This document shows positions 1-11,893 of a stretch of 64,000 bases of DNA, piece after piece. The notes beneath the pieces are model-generated. The model did not search any database. It saw only the letters and a program-made list of their open reading frames with translations, and was not told where the DNA came from. The position numbers and the translations under genes were made by a program. This DNA is from Nageia nagi (lineage: Eukaryota; Pinophyta), in contig JBITNC010000001.1 in assembly GCA_050084985.1 (NCBI GenBank), positions 4,526,001 through 4,590,000 on the forward strand, read 5' to 3'. Numbering within the stretch: position 1 is the first letter of the stretch; every line of letters begins with the position of its first letter.

Positions 1-640
1 AAATTACACTTCTTAGGATTAAGCTTCAAATTAAATTTTCTCATTCTCTCCAAAATAACCCTTAAATCTTCTAAATGATCCTCTTTTTTCTCATATTTAG
101 CAATAATATCATCAACATACATCTAAACAATTTTATGAATCAAGTCATGAAACATAGTTACCATTACTCTTTGGTATGTGGATCCTATATTCTTAAGGCC
201 AAAGGGCATGACCATCTAACAAAAAGTACCCCAAGAGTAGTGAAGGAAATCTTGTGTTAATCCTTCTTATTCATCCTTATCTTATTATAACTTGAAAAAA
301 TCATCCATAAAAGATAATATTTCATGACATGCATTAGAGTCTACAATCATATCAATATGGGGCAATGGAAAATTATCCTTAGGAAAAGCTTTGTTCAAAT
401 CTATGAAATTATTGCAACATTTAATTTTCCCATTTGGTTTCATAGCAAGGATAATATTAGACAACCAAGGTGAGTAATTAATAGGGTTAATGAAACCCAC
501 CTTATGATACTTAGCAATCTCCTTATTTACTTAGAAAGCATTTTTAGTATGCATAGGAATTCTTTTCTATTGTACCAGTTTAACATCTTTATGAATAACT
601 AGATTATGAGTAACAAAGGCAAGATCCAACCCATTCATAT
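1..640 (-). pseudogene. Gypsy reverse transcriptase fragment
   Basis: The minus strand at 285-500 reads GFINPINYSPWLSNIIL, then NGKIKCCNNFIDLNKAF, PKDNFPLPHIDMIVD and HEILSFMDDF. These are the conserved N-terminal RT blocks of Ty3/gypsy elements (normally SNIVPVKKKNGKIR, DLNKA, PKDxFPLP, EILSFMDG). A frame break follows. At about 122-1 the strand reads MYVDDIIAKYEKKEDHLEDL, which holds the catalytic YVDD box and the following EHLxDL block. The part upstream of 500 (to about 640) still reads like the linker ending in KDFDDMFTWEY. The copy is truncated by the window edge and is not translatable as a whole. Confidence 0.85.
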
Positions 641-930
641 CATCGATATTCCCAAGTAAACATGTCATCAAAATCCTTGAGAAATTTTTGATATATAACT
701 TTCTCATCACCTACAATTCCATTTCCAATTTGAATAATTACTGACACATCCTTAATACCAATGTTTATCTCAATTGGAGGCTGATTCAACCAAGTTGTAA
801 GTTGAGAAAAATTAGGAAATACCCCTAATCCTTCTATGTCATAGGATAAATCATGTCACAAATAAGACTCACACACAAACCTATCCATAACTACCCAACC
901 TACTCCTACTTGAGAAAAGATGAAAGTAGG

Positions 931-1251
931 CTAGTGTAGCAGGGATAAACTTAATATATCATCCATATCCTCTCCAAAATAAGCATGAGAATGGAATGTT
1001 ATTCTTCCTTGCCTTTTGGGATGAAACTTTTTAAAAATTGATCTTACCCCCAATGTATTTAGGAGTACATCATATGTCTCAAATATATCAATAGACCTTG
1101 AAACTTTCTCAAGTAATATGGAGTAACTTGAATCATGATATGTCATACTCGCATAGATGTTGATGTTATTGTTAATACTATGGACATCGTTGTCATTCCT
1201 CCTTCTACATGAAGTACTCCTCTTGTATGATTCAAGCACTAAATCAAGCAT
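931..1251 (-). pseudogene. Open stretch in gypsy protease-RT spacer
   Basis: A 106-codon open stretch lies between the protease and RT parts of the minus-strand gypsy element. Its content (Ser-, Asp- and Asn-rich) is like the poorly conserved protease-RT linker of these elements, and immediately downstream the strand reads GLGVFPNFSQLTTWLNQPP, a linker-type sequence. No catalytic motif is visible. I treat it as part of the pol remnant, not as a gene. Confidence 0.4.
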
Positions 1252-2001
1252 ATTTACTAACTATTACTATGATTATAATCCATATTATCCCTAATTCTTC
1301 ATCATTGTTGGATAAAACTTATGACTCCTTACTATATTTTACCCCAATTCCTCTCTTTCCAATGTTTTGATTTGAACATATCTATAGGCATTTTCTCAAT
1401 CCCTTATTCAAATTTTCCTAATCTGTTACCTTTGCACCATCTTGATTACATATACTATAGGATCAATGGTGCATGACATTGCATGGCTCTAGCTTTATTT
1501 TGGATTTATGTATAAGTAGCCATTGATTTGGCCTCCTCATCACTTTTTGCAATGGACTTTTATGTATCTATAATGTACAAACTTCCTTTCTACTCTCATC
1601 ATCAAATTGATATTGACAATGACAACATCTAGGGAAAACATGACAACATGAGTGTTGGTCCTCTTTTGAATCTAAGCATAGGTGTTAATGCCAATGTGAA
1701 TGCTTGAATCTATGTAGTAGTAGACTTACCAAATTTTTTGATATCATATTGGATCGCCTCTTGACTTAGAACATAGGTTCCAAAACCCATTTTTTATACA
1801 ACTACATCCTATCATCATGCTCATTTTTCTCTTCTTGTAGATCTTCTTGGGCTTTTATCTTATTATAAGGAATGAGAGTAGTTCCAATTATTCCAATCAT
1901 ACTTATAGGATCATTTGCATCATTAATGACATATTCTTTTCCAAAATAATTAAATTTCAACAACTTATAAAATTAGATGATACACACCTCATTTAATGGA
2001 T

Positions 2002-2330
2002 TCATGGTCTACCAAGAAGGATGTTATAAGGAAACTTCTTATCAAGGACATATGTATTTATCTCCATAGTGTTTGGTCCCAACTGAATTGGAATGGAAAT
2101 GTGACCTATGCATAATTGTTTTGCAATATAACAAATCCTTTGATCTTGTACCTTTTCCTTTGTACTATGCTCATTAAATTTTCTCCAAAGTTTTGCAAGA
2201 ATTATAGAGAGCAAATGTTCAATCCTATGCCATCATCTATTAATTAATCTTTGATTATATTTCCCATGATATTGATATGGATATGCATAGCTAAATAATT
2301 TTCAATGATCTCTTGACTAGTAAGTTCATC
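2002..2330 (-). pseudogene. Gypsy aspartic protease remnant
   Basis: The minus strand reads NIMGNIIKD then LIDDGIGLNICSL (about 2330-2210), which corresponds to the retroviral-type protease block around the active-site D-x-G. After a frame break it reads LCIGHISIPIQLGP and KKFPYNILLGRP (ending near 2002), the C-terminal ILLGRPW block typical of plant Ty3/gypsy proteases. The active-site triplet appears as DDG. Several indels interrupt the domain. Confidence 0.7.
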
Positions 2331-2819
2331 ATCATTAAAAAGATAGTGCCTATTTAAAATAATCAACCATTCCTACCAATGCACTTATTGAAATGTTAGT
2401 ATCAACATTTATACCACTAAGAAGTTCAACTAAATCCATTCTAAGTTCATATAATATTTAAAATAACTCAAGCAAGCTAATCTTGGCATTATTATTTTTC
2501 AAATTTTGAATGATATTTTTCTTGCATTTATCTTTTTTCTTTTATTTATTTGAAAAAGAAGATGTAGAAAGTACCTCTTTTGTAGCTAAATAAGATTATG
2601 AATACCTTTCCTACTTTGTGTTGTAGCATTGCATACCTTCTCTTTTTCCAATTTTTAATCTAAAAATAATTCTAAATCTTCACTTGTCTCATCATCAAAC
2701 TTCATGGGTTCACCATTGTCATCATAGATAAGCATGTTCACCATGTTAACAACTGAATAGCTCTTGATCTTTTAATTTGATTGTATCATTTTCATATGAT
2801 ATTATCCCACTATCCACAA

Positions 2820-3060
2820 GTTGCTTAAGTATTCTTCTCATTTCATAACAACATATTGTGTGGTATCCTTTAACTTATGATATCTATAGAATGCACTCTC
2901 CTTATACCAATATGGTTTATCTCCATTAGGATCATATTCTTTTCCTTGAATCCTCTTGATAAGGCATTTTTCAAGATAATCCTCTAACATTATACTTGGA
3001 TGAATAGGCATTGGATACTTATCTTTTGCACTTGCATATTTCCTTTCTTTATTCTTATCT
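2820..3060 (-). pseudogene. Gypsy gag C-terminal / zinc-knuckle-like remnant
   Basis: The minus strand reads EDYLEKCLIKRIQGKEYD, then YKESAFYRYHKLKDTTQYVV. The second stretch matches the position and shape of the Y-C-x-Y-H-x(n)-G-H-x-T-x-x-C segment found between gag and protease in many plant gypsy elements, with the cysteines lost. The identification rests on pattern and position only. Confidence 0.5.
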
Positions 3061-3076
3061 TAAGTAGTAAGTTCAA

Positions 3077-3944
3077 CTATATTAATAGAAGTACCCTCTT
3101 TCTTTTGATATGACTCTCTACCATTATCTCTTGTAGAAGAATATGTATACTTAAGTTGACCAATTTTAGTATGTACTTTTCTTTTTCAATAAACATATGA
3201 ACCATATCCATAAAGGTACTTCTAACATGATAAAGACCATAAGATCCAAGGAAATGATTAATATTATCGAGAAATACCTTTGTAATGAACTTTTCATCCA
3301 TGTTTTGTTCCATTTATCTCTAAATATTCACATATCTAATAGAAAACTTATCTAATTTTTCATATTGACATTGTTTTCAATGGATCAAATCTATCAAATC
3401 CATTAGTTTCTTGATATTGCACCTAAAATGGCTCTTAAATTATCCTTCAATTGTTGATATGAAGTGATAGATTTCAATGCTAAATTGTGAAACCATTTTT
3501 GTGCTTCACCACTCAAACTAATAGGAGAGTGCTTTGCTTTCAAATTATTATTAATTCCACATTTAAGCTCCATTTTATATTCAAAACACTGAAGATGGAT
3601 AATAGGATCACCCTCACCTTTGATTTTTTCGAATCCCGATGAGAATTGCATTATGAATCTCCAAGCTCAAAGGATTTCCCTTATCTTCAATGTTAATGAT
3701 TCTTGCTCTAAATTGATTCTAGATAAAATGTACCTTTATTTTCTACTAGCTTTAACTGCTCTACTATGAAGGTCTTGGTATTTGAATTAGCATTACCAAT
3801 GTTGGTGCTGATGGCACCATTAGTGCTATGATTATCATGTGTTAATGGTGTAGAGGCCTTCATAAGAATAGCTTGAAACTCAAGTATCTCTATAATTGTA
3901 GCCAAAAATTCTAGATCAATGCTTGCCTTAGATTTAAAACTCAT
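3077..3944 (-). pseudogene. Gypsy gag (Retrotrans_gag-like) remnant
   Basis: Three broken minus-strand open stretches (3944-3708, 3651-3403 and 3313-3077) form a gag. The middle one reads GEGDPIIHLQCFEYKMELKC, then LSGEAQKWFHNLALKSITSY, the capsid core pattern (D-P-x-x-H-L, L-x-G-x-A-x-x-W-(F/Y)-x-x-L-x-x-x-S-I-x-S(F/Y)) of plant Ty3/gypsy gag. The start ATG is probably at 3944, about 40 bases inside the primer-binding-like site. Stops and frameshifts separate the pieces. Confidence 0.75.
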
Positions 3945-4090
3945 AAAATCTTATTATCAAATGTTAACAAGAACCCCAGGGATCTTGCTATGATAGCAAA
4001 AATTTGGGTAGGTTTGAGAGAACTTATTTCCAAACCATTAAGGAAAGGATATGTTATAAAAAGGTGGGATCTAATATGTTGAAATATTTT
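3825..4090. repeat. Gag-start/leader module, copy 1 (direct repeat with 5562-5835)
   Basis: About 265 bp covering the gag start, the primer-binding-like site and the adjoining LTR end recur in the same orientation at 5562-5835. Shared landmarks include cttattatcaaatgttaaca and gtgttgatggtgta-type sequence. A shorter third piece (about 4119-4190) repeats 3768-3838. This points to nested or tandem copies of one gypsy family. Confidence 0.75.
3987..3998 (-). other. Primer-binding-like site of the left gypsy element
   Basis: The minus strand reads TGCTATCATAGC, two mismatches from TGGTATCAGAGC, the common plant site matching initiator Met-tRNA. It lies just upstream of the gag ATG. A second, equally degenerate site (TGTTATCACAGC) occurs in the repeated module at 5726-5715. 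Confidence 0.5.
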
Positions 4091-5560
4091 TAGTGACCTA
4101 GTTTTGGCTAAAATATCATTAAGGTCTTGGTATTTGAATTAGAATTTCCAATGTTAGCATTGATGACAACATTGGTGCCATGATTATGTGATGATCCCAA
4201 ATTGATGGATCATGCTCAAACATGCCCTAGGAGAGGGATGTTTGCTGTCTTACTTTGAAACTATCCAAACAAGCTAAAAATTGCATAAATTTTCCAACAT
4301 CTAACTAATTATGGTTAATTTGCAATAATAAACTAGAAATTCTCAAAAATACCCAACATTACACTTAAGGAGAAAAAATCAAAATTTAATAATGAAATGA
4401 GCACTCCAAATCTAATGTATAAGCAAAATGAGACAAATAGAAAATAGAGATAATAAAATATAATTGTATTGATATAAAAATGGTACAATAATAATTACAT
4501 AAATATATTTTTTGACTTAAGGAGCTTGCACTAAGTACCTCCAATAGGGTTATGTTGGATTGCTTCAAGACCTCACCAATCATAACATCGATAAGGCTAA
4601 GTCTAGAACTTCTATACAACTTTTATGATGGAACCAATAGTGTTCCTCTCAAGAATAGTTGGAGTAAGCTTGAGGCTAACCTCCTCTCTCCTTAATACCT
4701 CAAATGCAGGTTGCCCTACAAGTGGCAAAGATAGATATCTCACACTCAATCTAATAAAAGGAGTTTATAATCAATAATCAACATATTTTGGAATATACAA
4801 GGGTTCTCCTTTTATAGGTGATATAGTCTCACTTATAATATTTCTTTGAGATGAAATAACAATGGAGAGATGTGATTCATATGATCATGTTGATAATGTC
4901 CAAGATGAAGAGCCTCAAGATAAGTGAGATCACATCCAAGGGCCTAGAAATGAAATGTCCAAGTAAGGGTGATGCTGGTATGCCTTGGGATTAATGCCAT
5001 GTGTCCAAATAGCCAAGAGGGATGACATGGGGAATTATAATGTCCAATCATCCAATATGTGGGTGAAATAAATCATATATGCCCAATGTCCAACCATGCA
5101 AGCCATACAATGCTTTGAGATGCCAAATTACTCTTAGAAGTGCCATTTCCAAGCTTGGGTATCTTTTAGATGCCTTGAAGTTGGTGCAATCACCTAAGAG
5201 GATGCTTTACCTCAAAGAGTGGAGCATTAATGATTATAGATATATCTAATTCTAATATTACATTTTTCAAGGCTAAAAGTATTCAATACCTCATTTAGGG
5301 AGACTAATATTTCATTTATAAATATAATTGTCTTGGTATCATTAATACATATGTATTGGAGTTTTAGGAACTCAACTATATATAATGACTAAATAAAAAG
5401 GACCATTATTCCATAATTAGATCATTTAACTAATTCTCTAAGTGGAACTTACAATAATTGGTCAAAAACTACTAATATAAATAAGATTACACCTAAGCTA
5501 ATGTTCTCATTTATCAGAGGTGAAATAGGGAAAACACCATAAAAATAAGGATGTTATAGA
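4000..5560. other. Probable LTR/leader DNA of the gypsy copies, no gene
   Basis: This 1.5 kb lies between two copies of the gypsy leader module and upstream (on the minus strand) of gag, where a 5' LTR is expected. I cannot define LTR ends here. Short open stretches (for example 4386-4619 minus) show no domain. No host gene is visible. Confidence 0.4.
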
Positions 5561-5561
5561 T

Positions 5562-5835
5562 TATCATGTGTTGATGGTGTATAGGCCTTCACAATAATAG
5601 CTTGAAAGTCAACATATCCATCATTTTAACCAAAATGTTTGGAGCAATGCTTGCCTTAGATGTCACACTCACAAAATCTTATTATCAAATGTTAACAAGA
5701 ACCCTAGGGCTCTTGCTGTGATAACAAAAATTTAGGTAGGTTTGACAGCACTTATTTATAATCCTTTAAGATAAGGATATGCTATAAAAATATGTATGCC
5801 AATATGTTGAAATTTTTTTAGTGATCCCTATGATA
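5562..5835. repeat. Gag-start/leader module, copy 2
   Basis: Diverged direct repeat of 3825-4090, including the degenerate primer-binding-like site at 5715-5726 and the same downstream tract ending ttgaaattttttta gtgatc. Its gag N-terminus is not followed by a longer gag, so the copy is a fragment. Confidence 0.75.
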
Positions 5836-6570
5836 GCCTAAGTAGTTACTATGTAAAAACACTTAACATGTGATATGTATTATCCTCATTATTAACTTAG
5901 ATAAACATAGATTCAAAGTAATGAATAACAAATAACACTAATCAAGATGCAAATGACTATAAAAGTGAATAATGAATCTAGATTATTGTATCAAAATAAT
6001 GAACACACTAATGAGATTGGGATCAAGTGAAATATAAATACGTGTAAACCTTACCTAATCAATAAAGATTATATGAATACATGAGCTTATCAAAGAATAA
6101 TTATCTTGATATGTGAATCCCCACATAATATAAAAGATTGAAATGATAGAATGGATGCTTACAAGAACACATATTTTGGGTTTCTAATAGTAGCATTAAC
6201 ATGTATGAACATCCAGTAGAGTAAGATTCACAACAAAGATTCAAAACACAACAAATAATTGACAGGTCAATCGAAAAATATAATTGCAAAATATGAAATG
6301 ACATAGATGCTAATGATAATAATTTCCTAATCTCAATATTTGGTGTTGATAAACATAAAAAATTTGAAGTGTTACTAGCTATTGATATTGAAATCTTGAT
6401 AACTTTCCCTACAATTATACTTACCCTTATATATGCAAGATAACCTCTAGATTTCATTTAGGAAGGCTAACACTAATGTTGGGCTACCTAGCACATAAAA
6501 TAATTGAGAAAGAACAATGAAAATACCAATAATATGATATAAAGTTAACATAATAAAACACTTAAGTGGG
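5836..6570. other. AT-rich stretch without recognisable gene
   Basis: AT-rich sequence with only chance open frames (for example 6101-6457 minus, which has no domain and a hydrophobic, leucine/serine-rich content). Nothing supportable was found. Confidence 0.5.
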
Positions 6571-7560
6571 ACCATCTTAGATGGACCAAAATTAAGTGTC
6601 AACAATAATCATTAAGAAGGTCAAATTTTGGACCTTTTTAGAGAAGTTTGAAGGATATGACCTAAATCTAACTCATCAAATGATATCTAGTTGGGCCATG
6701 AGATATCTCATAATATTTTTGTGTGAATTTGTGGTGAATATACAAATTTTAGAATAGGTGACATGTTTCCATGCCAAAGGGGACACTATTTATTGTGATA
6801 ATATTTCTTTATCTAGGGAGACAAAGAAGTTATATGGTAGTGGAGAGATATATTAGTGCAATAAATATGGAGTGATTAGGGATTATCTCTCCCAACCATG
6901 ACCAATAGTGACATTGATAATAATTTAGTATCTAACTTTAGACTCACAGGTGCAGTGGACGCATGGATTCCATTTTTCCATTATGAATATTTGAAAGAGA
7001 AAAAAGACATGGAAATGCCTACTTCTCTTATGGATAGAACTAGATAAGGTAGTGTATGTGGTTCAAAGGGAAAAAGTGATATATGCACCCCACTAGGGAT
7101 TATTTTACATCTTGTGCATGCATGTAATAGGTAAAAAAAAGAAGACCCATTGAAGGTATTGATTGAACCACCTCTTACAAAAGTTAAAATGGAATAAGAA
7201 ATGAGGTCAAGTTTTAAGAAGACTTAGATGGAAGAACTTGAATATTTAGTGGATAAGAAGAAATATAAACTAAGAAAGAGGGGCAAAGTGATGGAAACAT
7301 TAGTGGACTTATCGAAGAAGGAAGATATAGAGATAAAGGATGAAAATTATTTTCATATATAAGACTCAGAATCACAATCGATCAAGGAGTGTAGACAAGA
7401 CTTGAATCCAAAAAGGAAGAAGAATACTTGAATCCAAAAATAAAATAATTATGCAATATCATTGAGGAGGAGATAGATAATTTTTGAATATCTCATATCT
7501 TCAAGAAAATGTATGGGGTAACTACAAGCTAAGTTCATGAAGGATGTAGAGGTGCAATAG
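6570..7560 (+). pseudogene. Degenerate coding-like region, possibly gag of an unidentified retroelement
   Basis: The + strand reads, through several stops, AVDAWIPFFHYEYLKEKKD (near 6960), then MEELEYLVDKKKYKLRKRGK and VMETLVDLSKKEDIEIKDE (7230-7340). The lysine/glutamate-rich, purine-biased composition resembles the C-terminal half of some plant LTR-element gag proteins, and a similar purine-rich region occurs at 50.4-50.65 kb. I do not recognise the family. Confidence 0.35.
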
Positions 7561-8175
7561 GAAGATGTGAAGGCCTATATCAAGGAGGTAATGGGTGGCT
7601 CCATATATGATATCCAAAATTTTAATATAAATATATAGTTTTCTAGTATTATATGTTTTATAGGTTAGTGAAAGAAGTTGGATCCACTTTATATCCAAAA
7701 AGTGGAAGTCTTTTCCTAATTTTTTAGGTTTGGTCACATTGATCTCAAAATTTGAAGCACTTAGACATGGAATATTGATTAAGGTCATTCAAATAAAAAA
7801 TATAGTTCTTTGATTATAGTTTTCAAATATATAATTTATTCAAATGCCCATATGATAAAAATATATTTTTGATAAGTATGAATAAAAACCACTATTTAAA
7901 AAATATTATTTTAGGACCATACCATGCACGTGTCCGTCACACATATTTTGGTCTAAACTAAAGTATTTTTTAAAATCCTTTTGTTCAAAGATACTTAACA
8001 CAAATAATCTTATCTTGGATATTTTTCATAATTTTTTCATGAATATTATTTTTTTATTGGTTGTAATTGCGGTTTTGGAAAATGCTCATGTCCATCATGC
8101 ATAATTTGACCTAAAGTTATTATTTTTTCAAACTTCTTTTTTTGTAGAGAAATATCTAAATGTTATCCCCATATA
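7560..8175. other. AT-rich spacer without recognisable gene
   Basis: No domain seen. Two similar stretches (about 7917-7985 and 8078-8130), each containing cATGTCC/GTGTCC followed by a tttGGTCTAAA or tttGACCTAAA motif, look like a decayed tandem duplication. Confidence 0.4.
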
Positions 8176-9335
8176 TTTTTTTATCTCAAAATTATTAAAA
8201 AATAAAAAGTTATTAAGAAATAAAAATTTATTTTTAAATTTTTCTTAAGTGAAAAACTTCCAAAATTATCTCTAGGCTAGTCAAATAACTAATCTTTAGT
8301 CATACTACCTTTTATTATATAAACCTTGTATTGGGCTAAACATAGGAGAAAATAAAATTATAAATAATAACATGCAATTAACATGTAAAATTTATCCATC
8401 ATCATATTTGTATAATTTATGAGGAAAATATCATAAATATACTAAAACATACACTACAATAGACTTGTTATTGGCAATGGTTTACAATAGTAACCTAAAT
8501 CTAATAAATTCACTTGTATTTAAACAAATGGTAATAGCACCATAGATTATATTATTACTTCAATTTCTCTTATTAAGCTAATTTTGGATTTTCAAATTTG
8601 GATATATCATGAACTTGATGTTGATCATTGATATCTTCTTTACTCTTAAATCAAATATAACACATGAAAATTAACATAATTATAATAAGCTTAAAGCTAC
8701 AAATATCATTTTCAAATATGATGAACTTGATGCCTTTCTAAAGGATCTATGTTTTTTATCTCAAAGTTATTAAAAAATAAAAAGTTATTAAGAAATAAAA
8801 ATTTATTTTTAAATTTTTCATAAGTAAAAAAACTTCCAAAATTACCACTAGGCTAATCAAATAACTAATCTTTAGTCATACTACATTTTATTATATAAAA
8901 CTTGTATTGGGCTAAATATAGGATAAAATAAAGATATAAATAATAACATGCAATTAATATGTAAAATTTATCCATTATCATATTTGTATAATTTATGAGG
9001 AAAGTATCATAAATATATTAAAAACATACACTACAATAGACTTGTTATTGGCAATGGTTTACATTACGAGCCTAAATCTAATAAATTCATTTGTATTTAA
9101 ACAAATTGTAATATCACCATAGATTACATTATCACTTCAATTTCTCTTATTAAGCTAATTTTGGATTTTCAAATTTGGATATATCATGAACTTGACATTG
9201 ATCATCGACCTATCTTCTTTACTCTTAAATCAAATAGAACACATGAAAATAATCATAATTATAATAAGCTTAAAGCTACAAATATTATTTTCAAACATGA
9301 TGAACTTGATGCCTTTCTAAAAGAGCTACAAGATG
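8176..9335. repeat. Tandem duplication, unit about 575 bp, spanning part of a LINE
   Basis: 8176-8750 and 8751-9335 are head-to-tail copies. Each starts with a tttttatctcaaa tract and contains caaatttggatatatcatga and the coding stretch around gatgaacttgatgcctttct. Copy 2 continues directly into the LINE ORF. Copy 1 has small deletions, including the bases coding for the DHRPIFF segment. Confidence 0.85.
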
Positions 9336-10571
9336 TTTTCAACTCATCTTCTAATGCTCTTTCCTTAATAATTAATTTATTTAATAATTTTACCTCAAAA
9401 TTATTTGTTTACACTAACAAATACTCTTCTCATAATTCTATCACCTATAATAATATAAATGTAAATAGATGACATGACATGGAATGTAAGGTTTTTAGGA
9501 AAAAATATTAATATTGCTCAAAATAATATGGCCAAACAAAAAAAATATAAAAATATAAAATCTTAGTTCAACATAAGAAATAAAAATTTATAAATCAACA
9601 AGAGGATAAACTTCTCGATTTATGTAAACATAATCCAAAAAATAGTTTTAGAAAATAATTTTACCTAGAGAAATGATAGTTGAACCTCAAATTAAATTAG
9701 ATAGTTAGAAATATTATCTCAAAAAACTTTATATATCCCCTATAAATACAAATAACTCTTTGCAAGGTCTAACTCCTCCTCTTACCCTAAACTTTTTTTA
9801 TTATTATTAAGGATATTAAGGATGAAATTTAATGATAAAGCCAAAGATATAGAAGGGTATCAAGCTAAATTTTTGAAAATTGTTAGCCATATCCTCACTC
9901 CTCATATCCAAACTCTTTTTAACATTTCTCTTAGAGAATTATTTTCTAAGAAATGAACTATTAGTTTAATTATCCTTATACAAAACTGGAGATAAAAATG
10001 ACTTGTCAAATTACATAACTATTATGATTAGTCCCATTATTACCAAAATCTATGATTTATTTTAGAAAATAAAATTAGAAATTATCTTGATGATAATAAT
10101 TTAAGAGATAGAGACCAAGATAATTTTAGAATCGATATTTTAACAATTGATCACCTTCTTACCTTTTGAATTATTTCTAAAAATTGTCAAAATGATAGAG
10201 AATATTTATTTACTTTCTTTGTAGCTTTAAAAAAAAAATCGATACTATTCCTAGAGATAAAAATTTAGTCTATGGCTACATTAGATGTTATTATTGAATT
10301 AAGATTTTTTATATATAGGCTTTACAAGCATGTTATCATTAAGCTCAAAACTAATCAATGGTGATTGGAGAAAATTAGTTGCAACATTATAGTTAGATAA
10401 GGTTGTTCACTATCCCCAACTTTGTTTCATATTTATATATATCAACAAAAAAAATCTTTCAAATAAGTTGGGTGTATAAGCACCAATATTCATAACCTCA
10501 TTATTGTTCTTCTACTTTATGTACATGATATTATCTTGTTAGCTAGATGTTATGATGATCTTGTAAAATAA
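9150..10571 (+). pseudogene. LINE ORF2 remnant: endonuclease end and reverse transcriptase N-terminal half
   Basis: The open stretch 9161-9472 contains IDHRPIFFTL, the C-terminal (S)DHxP block of the APE-like LINE endonuclease. Downstream, through frameshifts, the + strand reads DIEGYQAKFLKIV and HILTPHIQTLFNISL (about 9845-9945), NYLDDNNLRDRDQDNF (10080), TIDHLLTF (10145) and GCSLSPTLFHIYI (10405), then LLYVHDIILLA (10510). These are the successive RT blocks of plant LINEs (usual forms DGxxAEFLK, DHLLTL, QGCPLSPTLFxIYI, LLYADDIVLLA). The catalytic ADD is VHD here. The element is dead and is interrupted after the codons DDLVK. Confidence 0.85.
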
Positions 10572-10733
10572 CTAGCTTAGATATCTTAAAATATATATCT
10601 AGAGTTGATAATAGGTATCAATCTTGAGGTGCCTATCTCCTTTTCTTTGAAGATTAATTTCCAAGATAGGAACCTTGAGATTGATACGTATCCATGTTTT
10701 TGGATGTATATCTTAAAGATATCTAAGCTAGTT
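10570..10733. mobile_element. Foldback (MITE-like) element, copy 1
   Basis: A perfect 18-bp inverted terminal repeat, aactagcttagatatctt at 10570-10587 and its complement at 10716-10733, bounds 164 bp. The interior is also palindromic: ggtatcaatcttgaggtgcc (from about 10614) pairs with the region around 10672-10690. The whole unit would fold into one long imperfect hairpin. No coding capacity. Confidence 0.75.
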
Positions 10734-11009
10734 TTGTATACAGAGAAATCCATAACATCCCTCATTTCCTACTATCCATTATGAATTAGAATAGCTTAAA
10801 ACTATAATAGAAGTTTTATTTTAAACTATAAAATAAATTTTGATCCTATAAATATAAGATGATATAATTTATAAATAAATTACCCTCCATTTCCTCATAA
10901 TTTAATGGACTAGACTCAATTCTCAATTTCATATCATTATCATTTTCTTTGTGTTAACTTTCTCCCCACATATACTAAAATTGCTCCCATCAACATACTC
11001 TTCATGAAA
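10570..11009. repeat. Direct repeat A (partner 11894-12330)
   Basis: About 440 bp containing the foldback unit plus flanking sequence with the landmark cataacatccctcatttccta. It is repeated in the same orientation 1.3 kb to the right with scattered substitutions. It could be LTR-like, but I see no TG...CA ends. Confidence 0.75.
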
Positions 11010-11880
11010 TAAGGTACTACCCCTCCTTTAGGGGATTAATGATGCTTAAAAATAATGGCATTTCTATAACACTCTTCACACTCTTCTTATTTCGATTCCT
11101 TTGCATGCTTCACATTGAAATTATTTTCTTCTTTACCAAAATAATGAATAGGCTGCTTCATGGACTTGGTGGCCATATCTAGAAGTGAAATTTGTATCTT
11201 ATTTTTACCATGCTTGCATTGGCCTTATGGTTGTAGATCTTGAATTTCTCTATGTATAATTGGGTTTTCCCTTTCAAGGTATGAGTCTCCTCATCTTTGA
11301 CTATCATCATCACCTGACATAAATCCATGGCTTTCTCTACCAATGCCATTTTCTGGTCTACCTTCCTTAAAAACTAGAAGTTTTCAATGGCTTGCAAGTG
11401 AGATTTATCTTCTTGCAACCTCAAAATCATGAATATGGCATCATCCATAGAAATGGAAGAATCATCTCTTTTTACCTAAAGCTTTGCATGAGCATCCTCC
11501 AATATCTCCTTCAGTGCAATGATGATACTACACAAAAATGTAGTGCAACCATTAGTCTCCAACACCTTCGCAAATTCATTTCCTTCATTATTCATGCATA
11601 AGATGATATTATTTCTAGGTTTTTTATCATTTTGTTAAATTCAAATATTGTCAACCATGGATCCTTCCATCCTCATCTAATCCAGAGGCTTTGATCAAGG
11701 CATCCGTGGAAGTCTCCATAATTTCCAAAATGATTAAGTTATCTATTAATCAAACTTATATTATGTATTTATATTTGTATGCATTTCAGCTAAATTTCTT
11801 TTATTATTAACTACTTTTAAAGAATATTTAAGGTCAAATAAAAAAATTAGATCTTCCAACCCTTGTTTGCCATTGTAGAA
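10985..11880 (-). repeat. Direct repeat B, copy 1, with coding-like minus strand
   Basis: About 890 bp repeated at 14180-15060. The minus strand of this copy reads KEFAKVLETNGCTTFLCSI (about 11580-11520), DDAIFMILRLQEDKSHLQAI (11450-11390), then after one stop MALVEKAMDLCQVMMIVKD (11350-11290). The same frame is kept in the second copy, which suggests a formerly coding sequence. The protein family is not recognised. Confidence 0.6.
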
Positions 11881-11893
11881 TGCCTCTCAATTT

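Larger units (their letters stand above)
1..3998 (-). mobile_element. Degenerate Ty3/gypsy (Tat-like) LTR retrotransposon, 5' part to RT
   Basis: Reading the minus strand from high to low coordinates gives a primer-binding-like site (3998-3987), gag, a CCHC-like stretch, an aspartic protease and a reverse transcriptase, in the order of a Ty3/gypsy polyprotein. The element leaves the window at base 1, so RNase H, integrase and the 3' LTR are not visible. Frames are broken by many stops and indels, so it is an old dead copy. The protease ending ILLGRP and the RT stretch PKDNFPLPHID resemble the non-chromovirus Tat/Ogre-type plant lineage; this lineage call is from memory of the family and is tentative. 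Confidence 0.8.

Noticed and set aside
6101-6457. 118-codon minus-strand frame as a gene
   Set aside because: No domain, biased composition and no codon-like signal; it is likely chance in AT-rich DNA.
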